Below, in pieces: positions 28,201 to 35,991 of a stretch of 64,000 nt of DNA. How positions within the stretch are numbered: position 1 is the first letter of the stretch; each line of letters opens with the position of its first letter. The stretch is from Verrucomicrobiales bacterium (GTDB lineage: Bacteria > Verrucomicrobiota > Verrucomicrobiia > Limisphaerales > JAYPXF01): the NCBI GenBank assembly GCA_002715965.1, contig PBAL01000087.1:62001-126000 (forward strand), in the 5' to 3' direction. The notes beneath the pieces were generated by a model that saw only the letters and a program-made list of their open reading frames with translations, did no database searches and was not told where the DNA came from. Position numbers and translations under genes: made by a program.

Positions 28201-28348
28201 CCGGTGGGAGATGCGTCAGGCTACGCATGTCCTGAAGGTGTTCAAAACTTAGTTGTGTCAGCCAGACACCCAGAGCCAAAAAAGGGAGCGCGAAAATGAA
28301 ACCCCAAATCTTGGCGGCAGTGCTTCGGATCGGGATTTTGTTGGGCAC
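25235..28348 (-). CDS. Large membrane protein with two GIDE-type domains and a LemA domain
   Basis: 1037 residues. An N-terminal helix (15-33) precedes a GIDE/BAM-like domain at about 45-175 (TKTACYYFEYIKEE, DDTGKIRVEP, VVGYAEKTPDG). Two helices at about 200-250 and one at about 370-395 follow. A second GIDE-like copy lies at about 405-560 (GRPRVYFQYRKLQKTG, YVLGHAEVDPFTGD). After two more helices comes a LemA domain (about 630-790: YNDLVFLRQRVERNWSNIDI, KRSGLIPGL, MRDGYNRAVEIYN) and a 250-residue helical tail. GIDE and LemA occur together in predicted signalling or stress systems, but no activity is established. There is no RING motif. It stands alone between palindromic repeats. Confidence 0.85.
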   Translation of the reverse strand: MPNKIPIRSTAAKIWGFIFALPFLALGVWLTQLSFEHLQDMRSLTHLPPVKINEILPGEVRVTAKINSDLPTSLNGPITKTACYYFEYIKEEKGDDTWETTDHVTLFSNFVIQDDTGKIRVEPDQSVAFDAPTSHYEPGSGVRQFEKRLDAGTEVTVVGYAEKTPDGMAIKFEIPGAYVPKVTIYNEVGEQGDRGFKMLVKTVGASICFGIFVVLLYGHDGRRIIVFLSLIFALHLVVFGGLGIHLIYVDLKTGFDSIRTSKQHLRTEIDTVFDRYKLKWSGFEYPDSFATAHGLPLHEATRLDRMRINLARQQSRLATQQNAFPERYIAPLLFLPKVELIPLTDSDLKILRNLESEITGTRLFSGKSEAPAMIALGIGSCFGLLMFWFGIRCFLSSRFMENVPTTPSTGVAYGLAEVSGWIDANKDNPPKPAPFSGRPRVYFQYRKLQKTGTSKDSWKLIDEQTHLQIFDCRDDHGSIKVFPHGAKLPDEEDLVHVAVKDEDDGFRHIEYRIEPDDPVYVLGHAEVDPFTGDSLMITQPREKGIPFIVSNQTEEWIFALTATGGMLLFFMAFTAFMTAYLMISGMYGSFSPADYLAAACVGPLVLGIIAIVFHYNDLVFLRQRVERNWSNIDISLKKRSGLIPGLGTIVSEFLAHEKELQNDLAQMRSWIPSATSPENATEYLTAEHQFTTRYLGLREAHPNLRGNALADKLTKTLIELENEIALMRDGYNRAVEIYNPRIALFPDLLLAKLGGFLPADLLQFESAIQHASEIQLGCANSSSGLGTKSFDLQSTHAHPTATPLPPSLIDAAHQPTDAFAIVISLILTETRFNESNAPNLRQLLTDESLIQSVDRIHGEISAVDEPSKLLLIDQCLPAIRKLPESTDTYAIIKTLIEWDSSISLFEYTLIQIFEREHARKHDADHAPITQWHCLTGLEDDISQISSFLANLSANPAAAENISNHFQARLGDYKRLTELPLEHNTFDRVDQALNKLSHLDAANRRLIANTASEALGLVKAPTTNQVHFARAISERLYS

Positions 28349-28429
28349 GGGCTGAGATTAGCCAGCTGGGCAGAGGAGAGCATTACAAATTGAATTGGCG
28401 GTTGGATTTCTGAGCGTCGATGCGGCTCT

Positions 28430-28454
28430 GATTCATCTGCGATTCAGATGAATC
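28430..28454. repeat. Perfect 10-bp inverted repeat (hairpin)
   Basis: Arms GATTCATCTG (28430-28439) and CAGATGAATC (28445-28454) flank a 5-base loop. It sits exactly at the end of the decayed locus on the minus strand, without a T tract, so a terminator role is uncertain. Confidence 0.6.
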
Positions 28455-28780
28455 ACTCGGATCGGGCTTTGAGATAATTGCGAAGTTCCTGATATCGTTG
28501 GTGGGTTCCCTTGCCAATGGCCTTCAATGCGTCCGGATCTTCATCGCTCCAAGGAGTGAACTGAAGTGGCGAATCAAATTTGACCGTCGCGCGGGCGATG
28601 CCTTGCCCGGCGATGTAATTGGAGAGAAATGCCGGCGTCGAGATTCAGGCGCATGCCGATGTTGATCTCCTTGCCGGTGGCCTTGGCGATTTCCTCGAGG
28701 GCGATGATTTCGTCGAGGTGATCGATGTTGATGATGGCACCTTCGCGCACGGCGATCTCAACCGCCGAGCCTGTCGATGG
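28453..28780 (-). pseudogene. Chimeric remnant: PLP decarboxylase-like fragment joined to an unrelated C-terminus
   Basis: Reading on the minus strand from about 28778, a frame gives VREGAIINIDHLDEIIALEE and then INIGMRLNLDAG, resembling the beta/alpha barrel of diaminopimelate/ornithine family PLP decarboxylases. It has no start, no lysine-binding N-terminus and no C-terminal domain. At about 28630 a different frame takes over with a sensible coding pattern (NYIAGQGIARATVKFDS, then HQRYQELRNYL) to a TGA at 28453; I do not recognise that piece. The frames do not join, so this looks like two gene fragments fused by deletion. Confidence 0.6.
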
Positions 28781-28793
28781 GGAATATTCGCAT

Positions 28794-30191
28794 TTACTTT
28801 TCCGGTGTCATCCGCTCGCCGGTGTGTTTCCAGAGTCGCTCGTTGAGTTGCGGAAAGAGTTCGAGTGCATTCTCACGCATGATCTGACGGGCAATCTGCT
28901 GGGCAAATCTCTCTTTCAATTCGCCACGCTCGATGCGTTCGGACAGTACTTCGGCCAGGCAGCGACGGGTGAACTCGGTTGAACCATAGATCCCTTCGGC
29001 GTGATTGCAGTCGGCACCCCACATGATGCGATTGGAGGGCATCACATCGAGCCACTCGTGGAAGGCTCGTTTGGCGGTGTGGTAACTGATCTGGGGCAGC
29101 CATACGGAATCCGCCCAGACATTCGCGCCCTTGCGCATGGAGTGCATGACGATCATGCCCATCTCGCCGACCCACGGGAACCCGCCGTGGAACAGGATAA
29201 ACTTGGTCTTGGGATTGGCGACGATGAGATCGACGAGATTCATGGGATTGGATCCCTGGATGCGTGCGTGGCCGGTGTGGATCTGAAAAGGTAGTTCGTA
29301 ATTGGAGCTGAACTCGCAGATCCGCCACATCATGAAGTCCTCAAAGTCCTTGATCTCTTCTGGAGTGAGTTTACCGCGTGGCCGACCGAAGGCCTTCTCC
29401 GCTCGATCGCGTGGAACGTTTTCGAATCGGATGGTGCGCTGATATGCAAGCGTGGTCTTGAGGCAGACCGCGCCAGCGGCTTTGGCCGTTTGGAACATCT
29501 TGTCGACGGTCGCCAGATAGTCATCGAGTGAACGCATCGGCATGTTTCTGTCGGCCGCGAATTTGAAGGGGCTATCGTGTGGTTTGTTGAACAGGGTCGG
29601 ATGATGGCCGGTGATCAAGGGGTTCATGTTGAAGACCATGACTTCCCAGGGGTAATACGTCTTGAAGGTGTAGCGCGCCCAATAAGGATCGTTGAACATC
29701 AGCTCGATGTTGGCCTTCTCGGTAATGACTTCGTAGAGCCAGCGTTGGTCTCGATAGTTGTCGAAGATCCGTTTGTTGAGCTTCTTGATGCCGTCGATGT
29801 CGAGCGATTCGAAATCGACATCGTAGAGATCTTGAAGGGCGACGAGGGTGTAGCGGTAGAAGCTGGTCGCACGGACATTCTTGAATGAGTCCTGTTCATT
29901 GACGCGTTTCCACCAGCTTTCGATCCCTTCGCCCTTGCGGTAACCCGGCGTGCGATTCACCCAGCTCAGGTAGCTGTTGCGCCAGATGCTGGAGAGGTTG
30001 AGGCCGTTGCCCTTTTCGGTGTCGGTGCGACCGGGCAGGATTTCAAAGGGCCAAAGGTGGTCGTGTGTATCGATGGCGGGAATGTCATCGATGCAGGCTT
30101 TCATCCGCTGATACGTTGGAGAACCGGGCTCAACCTGAGCGGAGGTTGTGAAGGCGAACAGGAGGACGAGTAGGGGGGGGATGGTCTTCAT
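28794..30191 (-). CDS. Exported amidohydrolase-superfamily protein
   Basis: 465 residues with a signal peptide (MKTIPPLLVLLFAFTTSAQ). The barrel carries amidohydrolase-2-like metal motifs: DTHDH (His43, His45), FQIHTGH, LFHGGFPW and a late Asp in WGADCNH. The order resembles TIM-barrel decarboxylase/lactonase and uronate-isomerase-like members more than ureases. Substrate is unknown. It is isolated on the minus strand, with the decayed locus downstream and a hairpin-rich gap upstream towards a sulfatase. Confidence 0.85.
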   Translation of the reverse strand: MKTIPPLLVLLFAFTTSAQVEPGSPTYQRMKACIDDIPAIDTHDHLWPFEILPGRTDTEKGNGLNLSSIWRNSYLSWVNRTPGYRKGEGIESWWKRVNEQDSFKNVRATSFYRYTLVALQDLYDVDFESLDIDGIKKLNKRIFDNYRDQRWLYEVITEKANIELMFNDPYWARYTFKTYYPWEVMVFNMNPLITGHHPTLFNKPHDSPFKFAADRNMPMRSLDDYLATVDKMFQTAKAAGAVCLKTTLAYQRTIRFENVPRDRAEKAFGRPRGKLTPEEIKDFEDFMMWRICEFSSNYELPFQIHTGHARIQGSNPMNLVDLIVANPKTKFILFHGGFPWVGEMGMIVMHSMRKGANVWADSVWLPQISYHTAKRAFHEWLDVMPSNRIMWGADCNHAEGIYGSTEFTRRCLAEVLSERIERGELKERFAQQIARQIMRENALELFPQLNERLWKHTGERMTPEK

Positions 30192-30265
30192 CGGTCGAAG
30201 GATCGGAGTATTGATGAGATTCCATGTGTTGCAAGCGTAGCTCAGGGGGCTGGCCTGAACTCCGT

Positions 30266-30370
30266 GCTGTGGAGCGGCCTCCCGCCCGCTTCATGATTTG
30301 GGCCGAAGGTCTCCAGTGGTTGGGGGAGACCTTCGGTCATAAGTGTGATCGGGTCGGGAGACCCGATCAC
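30266..30370. repeat. Cluster of palindromic hairpins in the gap (type A repeat copy)
   Basis: Three elements lie together: CTGTGGAGCGGCCTCCCGCCC (about 30267-30287), a 12-bp perfect inverted repeat CCGAAGGTCTCC (30303-30314) with GGAGACCTTCGG (30325-30336), and an 11-bp perfect one GTGATCGGGTC (30345-30355) with GACCCGATCAC (30360-30370). They fill the 207-bp gap between two minus-strand genes. Confidence 0.75.
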
Positions 30371-30398
30371 AACGAGGATCACAGTCGGCCCGGCTGTA

Positions 30399-31844
30399 CT
30401 AAGCGGCTGCGTTCGGACCGACGGCGCCGAAACGCATGGGGTAGTAGTGAGTCTCGTGGATGGACTTGTCCCCCGTGTCGCGAATTTTTGCCCACACTCG
30501 CGCCATGAGTTCTTTGATGAGTGCCTGATGCTCCGGCTCGTTGATCAGGTTTTCCATCTCATGAGGGTCGGCTTCGAGATCGTAAAGCTCGTCGAAGTCG
30601 AAACCGTTGAAGGCAAATTTCCAATGGTCTTTCCAAAGCACGCGCTGGATGTGGCAGAAGCGGGCACCGAAGAATTCGGCATAGCCTTCGTCGAATGCGT
30701 CCTTCATTGAGCCGGGAGATCTCAGTTCGCCCGCAAAGGAATTCGAGTCAGGTGAATCAATCGATTCCGAGCCGGTGAGTTCGAGCAGGGTCGGGCAGAG
30801 ATCGTGGAAGCCGACGAGTGCATCGGACTCCTCGTCCTCGGCGATTCCGGGACCGGAGACGATCATTGGGATGCGATAGATCTCCTCGAAGGGCCCGAAG
30901 TTGTGGGCATCAAATCCGTGTGATCCCACGTATCGCCCGTGGTCGGCAGCCAGAATGATGATCGTGTTGTCGAGTTGTCCGGCGGCTTCGAGTTGGTCGT
31001 AAACCTTGCCGAAGATTTGATCGAGTTCAGTGATCCGCGCGTAGTAACACGCGAGCGCCTCACGCCATTCGCGGTCGGTCACGTCTTTGAACACGCCATG
31101 CACCCGGCGATAAAGATTGGGGCGATTCGAGTAATCGTCGCGCAGGCTGGCGGGGAGTTCGAGCTGATCGACGTCGTAGTGCGAAAGCGCTTCCTTTCCG
31201 GCGATGAGTGATTCGTTGGGTTCGCTGAAGCTGAGGCAACAGGCCCATGGTTCGCCCGACGCGATGGATTCGGTGAGGAATTCCTGGGTCTGCTTGAGCG
31301 AGACACCTGGATAACGGTCTTCCGGGCCGAGGTCCACGGCTGCGTAGTGAAGGATCTTGTTGTAGCCCTCGTGCGAATCCACGTGGCGGCAGAAGTTCGG
31401 ATCGATCTCCGGTTGAGGACCCTCGCTTCCCTTGCCGAGATTGCGCATGTATTTGGCATCCTTCACCGCGTGTTGTTGCCAGCCAAAGTCGTCGAGCTTG
31501 TTGGTGCGCTCGATGTGCCATTTGCCGAAATAGCCGGTGCGGTAGCCATTCTCAACCAGGCGCTGTGCCCAATGGGGCTTGTCTGTGCGGAGAACGCACT
31601 GGTCATCGTCCTTGCCGTGCTCGACCTCAAGAACACCGTGGTTATGCGGGAGCAAACCCGTCATCAGGCTGGCGCGGGCAGGGGAGCAGGTGGGGCTGCT
31701 GGTATGGGCGCGCCGGAAACGGACCCCACGCGCAGCCAGCCGGTCAAAGTTCGGTGTGTGGCATTGGCTGTCGGGAAAGACTGTTCCCGCCTGCATCCCG
31801 TCGGGGACAACCAGAAGGATATTTGGCTTGCTGGGATCGCTCAT
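30399..31844 (-). CDS. Sulfatase, apparently cytoplasmic
   Basis: 481 residues from ATG 31844; the open frame continues upstream to 32144 but only through repeat DNA. It begins directly with KPNILLVVPDG and has no signal peptide. The formylglycine site is TCSPARASLMTG (Cys53 to Arg57, CxPxR type), with the metal/catalytic block GYFGKWHIE and a late AADHGRYVGSHGFDAHNFGP. Activation needs an FGE or anSME maturase, not present here. Substrate is a sulfate ester of unknown type. Overlapping minus-strand genes are absent; the flanks are repeat-rich. Confidence 0.92.
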   Translation of the reverse strand: MSDPSKPNILLVVPDGMQAGTVFPDSQCHTPNFDRLAARGVRFRRAHTSSPTCSPARASLMTGLLPHNHGVLEVEHGKDDDQCVLRTDKPHWAQRLVENGYRTGYFGKWHIERTNKLDDFGWQQHAVKDAKYMRNLGKGSEGPQPEIDPNFCRHVDSHEGYNKILHYAAVDLGPEDRYPGVSLKQTQEFLTESIASGEPWACCLSFSEPNESLIAGKEALSHYDVDQLELPASLRDDYSNRPNLYRRVHGVFKDVTDREWREALACYYARITELDQIFGKVYDQLEAAGQLDNTIIILAADHGRYVGSHGFDAHNFGPFEEIYRIPMIVSGPGIAEDEESDALVGFHDLCPTLLELTGSESIDSPDSNSFAGELRSPGSMKDAFDEGYAEFFGARFCHIQRVLWKDHWKFAFNGFDFDELYDLEADPHEMENLINEPEHQALIKELMARVWAKIRDTGDKSIHETHYYPMRFGAVGPNAAA

Positions 31845-31922
31845 GAGATGCGGGCATTGTGGTTGTGGAAAGGCATTCGTCAATCGTCGGCAGCACGCGC
31901 AGAGTCGCTTTGGGTTTTCTGC

Positions 31923-32031
31923 GTTGTGGAGCGGTCTCCCGACCCTTCCACTCCTTTGACCCCTGGTCTCCCGCTCAAACTTGGAGACCTGCGGTCTGAC
32001 CCGTAAAACGGTCGGGAGACCGCTCCACAAC
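31923..32031. repeat. Perfect 22-bp inverted repeat (type A master copy)
   Basis: The arm at 31923-31944 (GTTGTGGAGCGGTCTCCCGA plus CC) is exactly reversed and complemented at 32010-32031. The intervening 65 bp contain further GGTCTCC/GGAGACC pairs. It lies in the 339-bp gap between the divergent sulfatase and transporter genes. Related pieces occur at 25126, 30266 and 45746. Confidence 0.85.
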
Positions 32032-32098
32032 TCCCAGTGAACACTTTTCTCTACCCTCATCGACGGGCCAGAAGTTATCCCAAGATTTCTCTTTTGTT

Positions 32099-32113
32099 CC
32101 AAACCGGGTTTGG
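32099..32113. promoter_or_regulatory. 15-bp palindrome upstream of the NRAMP-like gene
   Basis: CCAAACC-G-GGTTTGG is perfectly symmetrical and lies 71 bp before the ATG at 32184, on a divergent promoter region. An operator for the transporter gene is plausible but unsupported by any adjacent regulator. Confidence 0.35.
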
Positions 32114-32183
32114 CACTATCGCGCCCTTTGCGACGGAAACCCACCCGGGGTGAGCTGTCGCTTCACGCCAAAATAAACCGACT

Positions 32184-34322
32184 ATGAGTGACAAAAACGA
32201 CGGTGTCTCCAGAGAGAAACAGATCCTGCGGGATGCAAAGGCCAAGGGTGGCCTGGCAGTGCCCGCTGCGTATGTGAAGTGCTCCGGCCCGGGCTGGTTG
32301 CAGGGCGCAATCACGCTGGGTGGCGGATCATTGGGCGGCAGCCTTTACCTTGGCGTGCTGGGTGGGTTCAGCCTGCTGTGGTTGCAGGCGGTGGCCATGA
32401 TCATGGGTGTGATCATGCTCAGCGCGATCACGTACGTGACCCTGTCGACGGGCAAACGCCCATTTCAAGCGATCAACGAACACATCAATCCAGTTTTGGG
32501 CTGGGGTTGGGCGCTGGCGACGTTGCTGGCGAACATGGTCTGGTGTCTGCCGCAATTCGGCCTGGGAACAGCCGCCATCAAGCAGAACCTCTTTCCGGAC
32601 ATGAAGAACGCCGATGGTCAGTGGGTGATTGGCAATCTCTCACCAGATGGAAGCACCTGGGTTGTTTGCGGAACACTGCTCGCAATAGCCGTGATCGTAA
32701 TCTGGTTCTATGATCGGGGTGGCGCGGGTCTGAAGGTGTTTGAGCGAATTCTCCAGCTCATGGTCGCCAGCATCATGCTCTGCTTCTTCGGCGTGGTGAT
32801 CAAGATGACACTCTCCGATGCCGGCCTTCCTTGGGGAGAGATCATGAAGGGCTACATTCCAAATCTTGATTTGCTGAAGGAGCCCGCGCCCTCGCTCATG
32901 GAGGCGATCAATGCGACGGGCCAATACGCCGAGCATTGGAAAGAGGTCGTCGTGAGCAAGCAGCGCGACATCATGATCACCGCTGCGGCAACCGCCGTCG
33001 GCATCAACATGACCTTCCTCTTGCCGTATTCGATGTTGAAGAAAGGCTGGGACAAGGAATCACGCGGCTTGGCTATCTTCGACCTCAGCACGGGGTTGTT
33101 CATTCCGTTCATCCTCGCGACGAGCTGCGTCGTGATTGCATCAGCCACGCAATTTCACTCCGTTGCCGCCCCGGGAGCGCTGGATGGTTCCGATCCCAAG
33201 ATGGCTGGTAAATTTGTCGGCTATCTGACCGGCAGGCTCGGAGCGGAAGTGGGCAAGGATGAACTTGCAAAACTGCAAGGCGCGACAGGCCTTGGAGAAG
33301 ATGCAGAGGCGAACCTGAAGAATGAAAACCTCTCTGACGAACAACGCGCCGCGCTTGAACAGATCGTCGGATTGAAATCCACGATCGGAGACGCGCTCGC
33401 GAAACTTCCGGAAGCCGATCGCAACATGGCGGCCATGCTGGTTGATCGTGATGCCTTTCAGTTGGCTGCATCGCTCGAGAAGCTCACCGGACGCGGTTTT
33501 TCGCACTATGTATTCGGCTTCGGTGTGGTGGGCATGGCGCTTTCCACGATCATCATCCTGATGCTGATCAGCGGTTTCACCGTCTGCGAGGTCTTTGGTC
33601 TCCCGCAGGGCGGCTGGCCGCATCGTCTGGGCTGCCTGATCGCCGGCGTCGGCGTGCTCGGCCCGTTCATCTGGAAACAGGCCGCGTTTTACCTGGTGGT
33701 TCCGACCTCCGTGTTCGGAATCACCTTGCTGCCAATCGCCTACATCAGCTTCTTCCTGCTGATCAACAACCGGAAGGTGATGGGCGAGGAAAGGCTCCGT
33801 GGATTTGGTGGCTTCCTCTTCAATCTCCTGATGCTTGTTTCGCTCTGCGCAGCGCTCTTTGGCGCGGGTTGGGCGATCTGGGCGAAGAGCGGGATTGTAG
33901 GCGCGTCCATCGTTGGTGGCTTCGTGCTGCTTGCGATTCTTGTGCATCTTGCGAAGGGCATGCGTGACGACGTGGCGGCAGTTGAAGAGATGGCGGCCAA
34001 GGCTCCCGCTCCCTCAGAGGCTCCAAAGCCGGGCGAGCAGGGTGAAACGGTGATGTTGACTCCGTCTGACATCGTGAAGTCTGAATCCGCACCGGCGCCC
34101 AAGGCTGGCGAGCAGGGTGAAACCGTGATGCTCACTCCGAAGGATGTCGTCAGTGAGAATCCCACGGTGAACGTCACGCCAAAGGCTGCTCCGGCGAAAG
34201 TGACGCCCAAGGTTGCGCCAGCGAAGGTTGCGGTCAAACCGAAGCCCGCCATCAAGGCAACAACCAAGTCCGATCCAGGCTACACCGATACCAGCACATT
34301 GACGGGTGGCGTGCTCCTCTGA
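32184..34322 (+). CDS. NRAMP-like membrane transporter without canonical metal motifs
   Basis: 712 residues with about 11 membrane helices. The first helix region GPGWLQGAITLGGGSLGGS aligns with NRAMP TM1, but DPGN is replaced by a glycine/serine run. The TM6 region reads GINMTFLLPYSMLKKGW, with no MPH motif. A soluble insertion of about 120 residues lies between helices 7 and 8. The C-terminal tail (about 620-712) is Pro/Ala/Lys-rich and repeats GEQGETVMLTP twice. Related proteins are often annotated as divalent metal transporters; with both metal motifs missing, another substrate is likely. It ends 12 bp before the FG-GAP gene, probably an operon. Confidence 0.82.
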   Translation: MSDKNDGVSREKQILRDAKAKGGLAVPAAYVKCSGPGWLQGAITLGGGSLGGSLYLGVLGGFSLLWLQAVAMIMGVIMLSAITYVTLSTGKRPFQAINEHINPVLGWGWALATLLANMVWCLPQFGLGTAAIKQNLFPDMKNADGQWVIGNLSPDGSTWVVCGTLLAIAVIVIWFYDRGGAGLKVFERILQLMVASIMLCFFGVVIKMTLSDAGLPWGEIMKGYIPNLDLLKEPAPSLMEAINATGQYAEHWKEVVVSKQRDIMITAAATAVGINMTFLLPYSMLKKGWDKESRGLAIFDLSTGLFIPFILATSCVVIASATQFHSVAAPGALDGSDPKMAGKFVGYLTGRLGAEVGKDELAKLQGATGLGEDAEANLKNENLSDEQRAALEQIVGLKSTIGDALAKLPEADRNMAAMLVDRDAFQLAASLEKLTGRGFSHYVFGFGVVGMALSTIIILMLISGFTVCEVFGLPQGGWPHRLGCLIAGVGVLGPFIWKQAAFYLVVPTSVFGITLLPIAYISFFLLINNRKVMGEERLRGFGGFLFNLLMLVSLCAALFGAGWAIWAKSGIVGASIVGGFVLLAILVHLAKGMRDDVAAVEEMAAKAPAPSEAPKPGEQGETVMLTPSDIVKSESAPAPKAGEQGETVMLTPKDVVSENPTVNVTPKAAPAKVTPKVAPAKVAVKPKPAIKATTKSDPGYTDTSTLTGGVLL

Positions 34323-34334
34323 TAGGAGCACTTC

Positions 34335-35942
34335 ATGAAACGATTCACAGGCACAATCCTTCTGGGGTTGTGCCTGTTTTCTTTTCTGTCGGCTGTTCGA
34401 GGTCAGCAGCGTTTCAGTAAGGCGGATTTGCAGCGCGGATCTGAGCTCGCGGACACGTATTGTTCGGTCTGCCATCTGCGGCCGGACCCCGGAATCGTTT
34501 CCCGCAAGGTGTGGGACCTGAAGATTCTCCCCAACATGGCTGCCATCATGGGGCTCTTTGACGAATTCTATGGGGACGAGAAGGAGAACATCCTCAAGTC
34601 AGGGAAAGTCCTGCGGAAGCCCTTGCTCCCAATGGATCAATACAAGTATATCGCTGCCTATTACGTATCGCATGCGCCGAGAGAACTCACGCTCGAACCG
34701 CGCCAACGTCTCCGCGCGACTGATTTGTTTCGCATCCATACGCGACGATTTGTTCAGCCCCTTGCCATGGACGCTCTGGCGAAGGTTGATGAACGGAACG
34801 GTGATGTTTTCGTTGGCAGCGCGAATCCGGGCGGATTGCAGCGGATGAACGTCTTTCGCCAGGGCGTCGATGTGCTTGCGACCAACTACGTGCCCACGCG
34901 GGTGGTGCGGGTGGACGATGGAATCTACGTTACCGGGATGAAGCGGTACATTCCGACCGAATTGCAGGAAGGTTTGGTGCAGTTTATCCCCCGTGAAGGC
35001 GATGGTTATGGCGAGCCAGTTACTCTGCTGGACGGTCTGCCTCGTACTTCAGACCTCCATATCCTCGACATGAACGGCGATGGTCGCGATGACATCCTTC
35101 TCGGCATGTTTGGCTTTTATACCGGACGCTTTTCGTGGTTTGAGAATCTGGGAAAACGGAAGTTTCGCGAACATGTTCTCTTCGATCGATCCGGTGCGGT
35201 TCGTGCGATCGTGAAGGACTTGAATAGCGATGGGCATCGGGACATCGCCGTGCTGATCGCCCAGGAGATCGAGACCTTGTACTTTCTGATCAACGATGGA
35301 ACAGGGAAGTACGATGCGGAAGTGATCATGCGTCAGCATCCGGCCTGGGGTTACACCAATTTCGAGTTGGTGGACATCAATCAGGACGGCATGGACGATC
35401 TGCTCACCACGAATGGAGACTTCGATTACGATGCGCCGAATCGGCCGTATCACGGCTTTCGGATCTACAACGGCGTGGCGTGGAATCGTTTCGAAGAGGC
35501 GTTCTTTCACGAGATCGGTGGAGCATACGATTTTGCAGCAGAAGACTTTGATGCGGACGGTGACGTGGACATCGTGACGGTTGGATATACACCGGTTGCG
35601 TTGGACAGCGAGCGGCTGCTTTATTTCGAAAATCGTTCGGCGAAAGGATTTGGGGTCCTTCGGATTCGCGGCGCAGAAGAAGGTCGCTGGTTGCAGGTGG
35701 ATGCCGGGGATGTGACAGGAGATGGCAAGCCTGACCTTGTCCTGTCCTGCAATGTGGCCGGTCCGGGCACGGGCACGGGAGGGAATTTTCGTCGATACGA
35801 CAACTGGAAAGCTTTTCCGGTCGCGAACCTTATTTTGGAGAATACGCGGGGAGAAACGAGCGCGAGGGTGTTGGAACAACGACTCCAGGAACGCGCTTCA
35901 CTGCGCGGAGGAGCTGGGACTCGGATACGGTTCATTCCCTGA
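34335..35942 (+). CDS. Exported c-type FG-GAP/VCBS repeat protein
   Basis: 535 residues with a signal peptide (to about 23). A cytochrome-like segment with CSVCH at 43-47 is followed by at least five Asp-rich calcium loops of the FG-GAP/VCBS kind: DMNGDGRDD, DLNSDGHRD, DINQDGMDD, DFDADGDVD and DVTGDGKPD. These repeats form a beta-propeller. It probably works outside the cytoplasm, binding ligand or partner with a haem domain in front. It follows the NRAMP-like gene by 12 bp. Function unassigned. Confidence 0.9.
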   Translation: MKRFTGTILLGLCLFSFLSAVRGQQRFSKADLQRGSELADTYCSVCHLRPDPGIVSRKVWDLKILPNMAAIMGLFDEFYGDEKENILKSGKVLRKPLLPMDQYKYIAAYYVSHAPRELTLEPRQRLRATDLFRIHTRRFVQPLAMDALAKVDERNGDVFVGSANPGGLQRMNVFRQGVDVLATNYVPTRVVRVDDGIYVTGMKRYIPTELQEGLVQFIPREGDGYGEPVTLLDGLPRTSDLHILDMNGDGRDDILLGMFGFYTGRFSWFENLGKRKFREHVLFDRSGAVRAIVKDLNSDGHRDIAVLIAQEIETLYFLINDGTGKYDAEVIMRQHPAWGYTNFELVDINQDGMDDLLTTNGDFDYDAPNRPYHGFRIYNGVAWNRFEEAFFHEIGGAYDFAAEDFDADGDVDIVTVGYTPVALDSERLLYFENRSAKGFGVLRIRGAEEGRWLQVDAGDVTGDGKPDLVLSCNVAGPGTGTGGNFRRYDNWKAFPVANLILENTRGETSARVLEQRLQERASLRGGAGTRIRFIP

Positions 35943-35991
35943 ATCGTGTTTATCGGTGGTCTTCCGCATCGCTCCTCCATAGGCTTCCCGC

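Noticed and set aside
31845-32144. N-terminal extension of the sulfatase at 30.4-31.8 kb
   Set aside because: It translates the type A inverted repeat; MSDPSKPNILLVV at 31844 is the normal sulfatase start.
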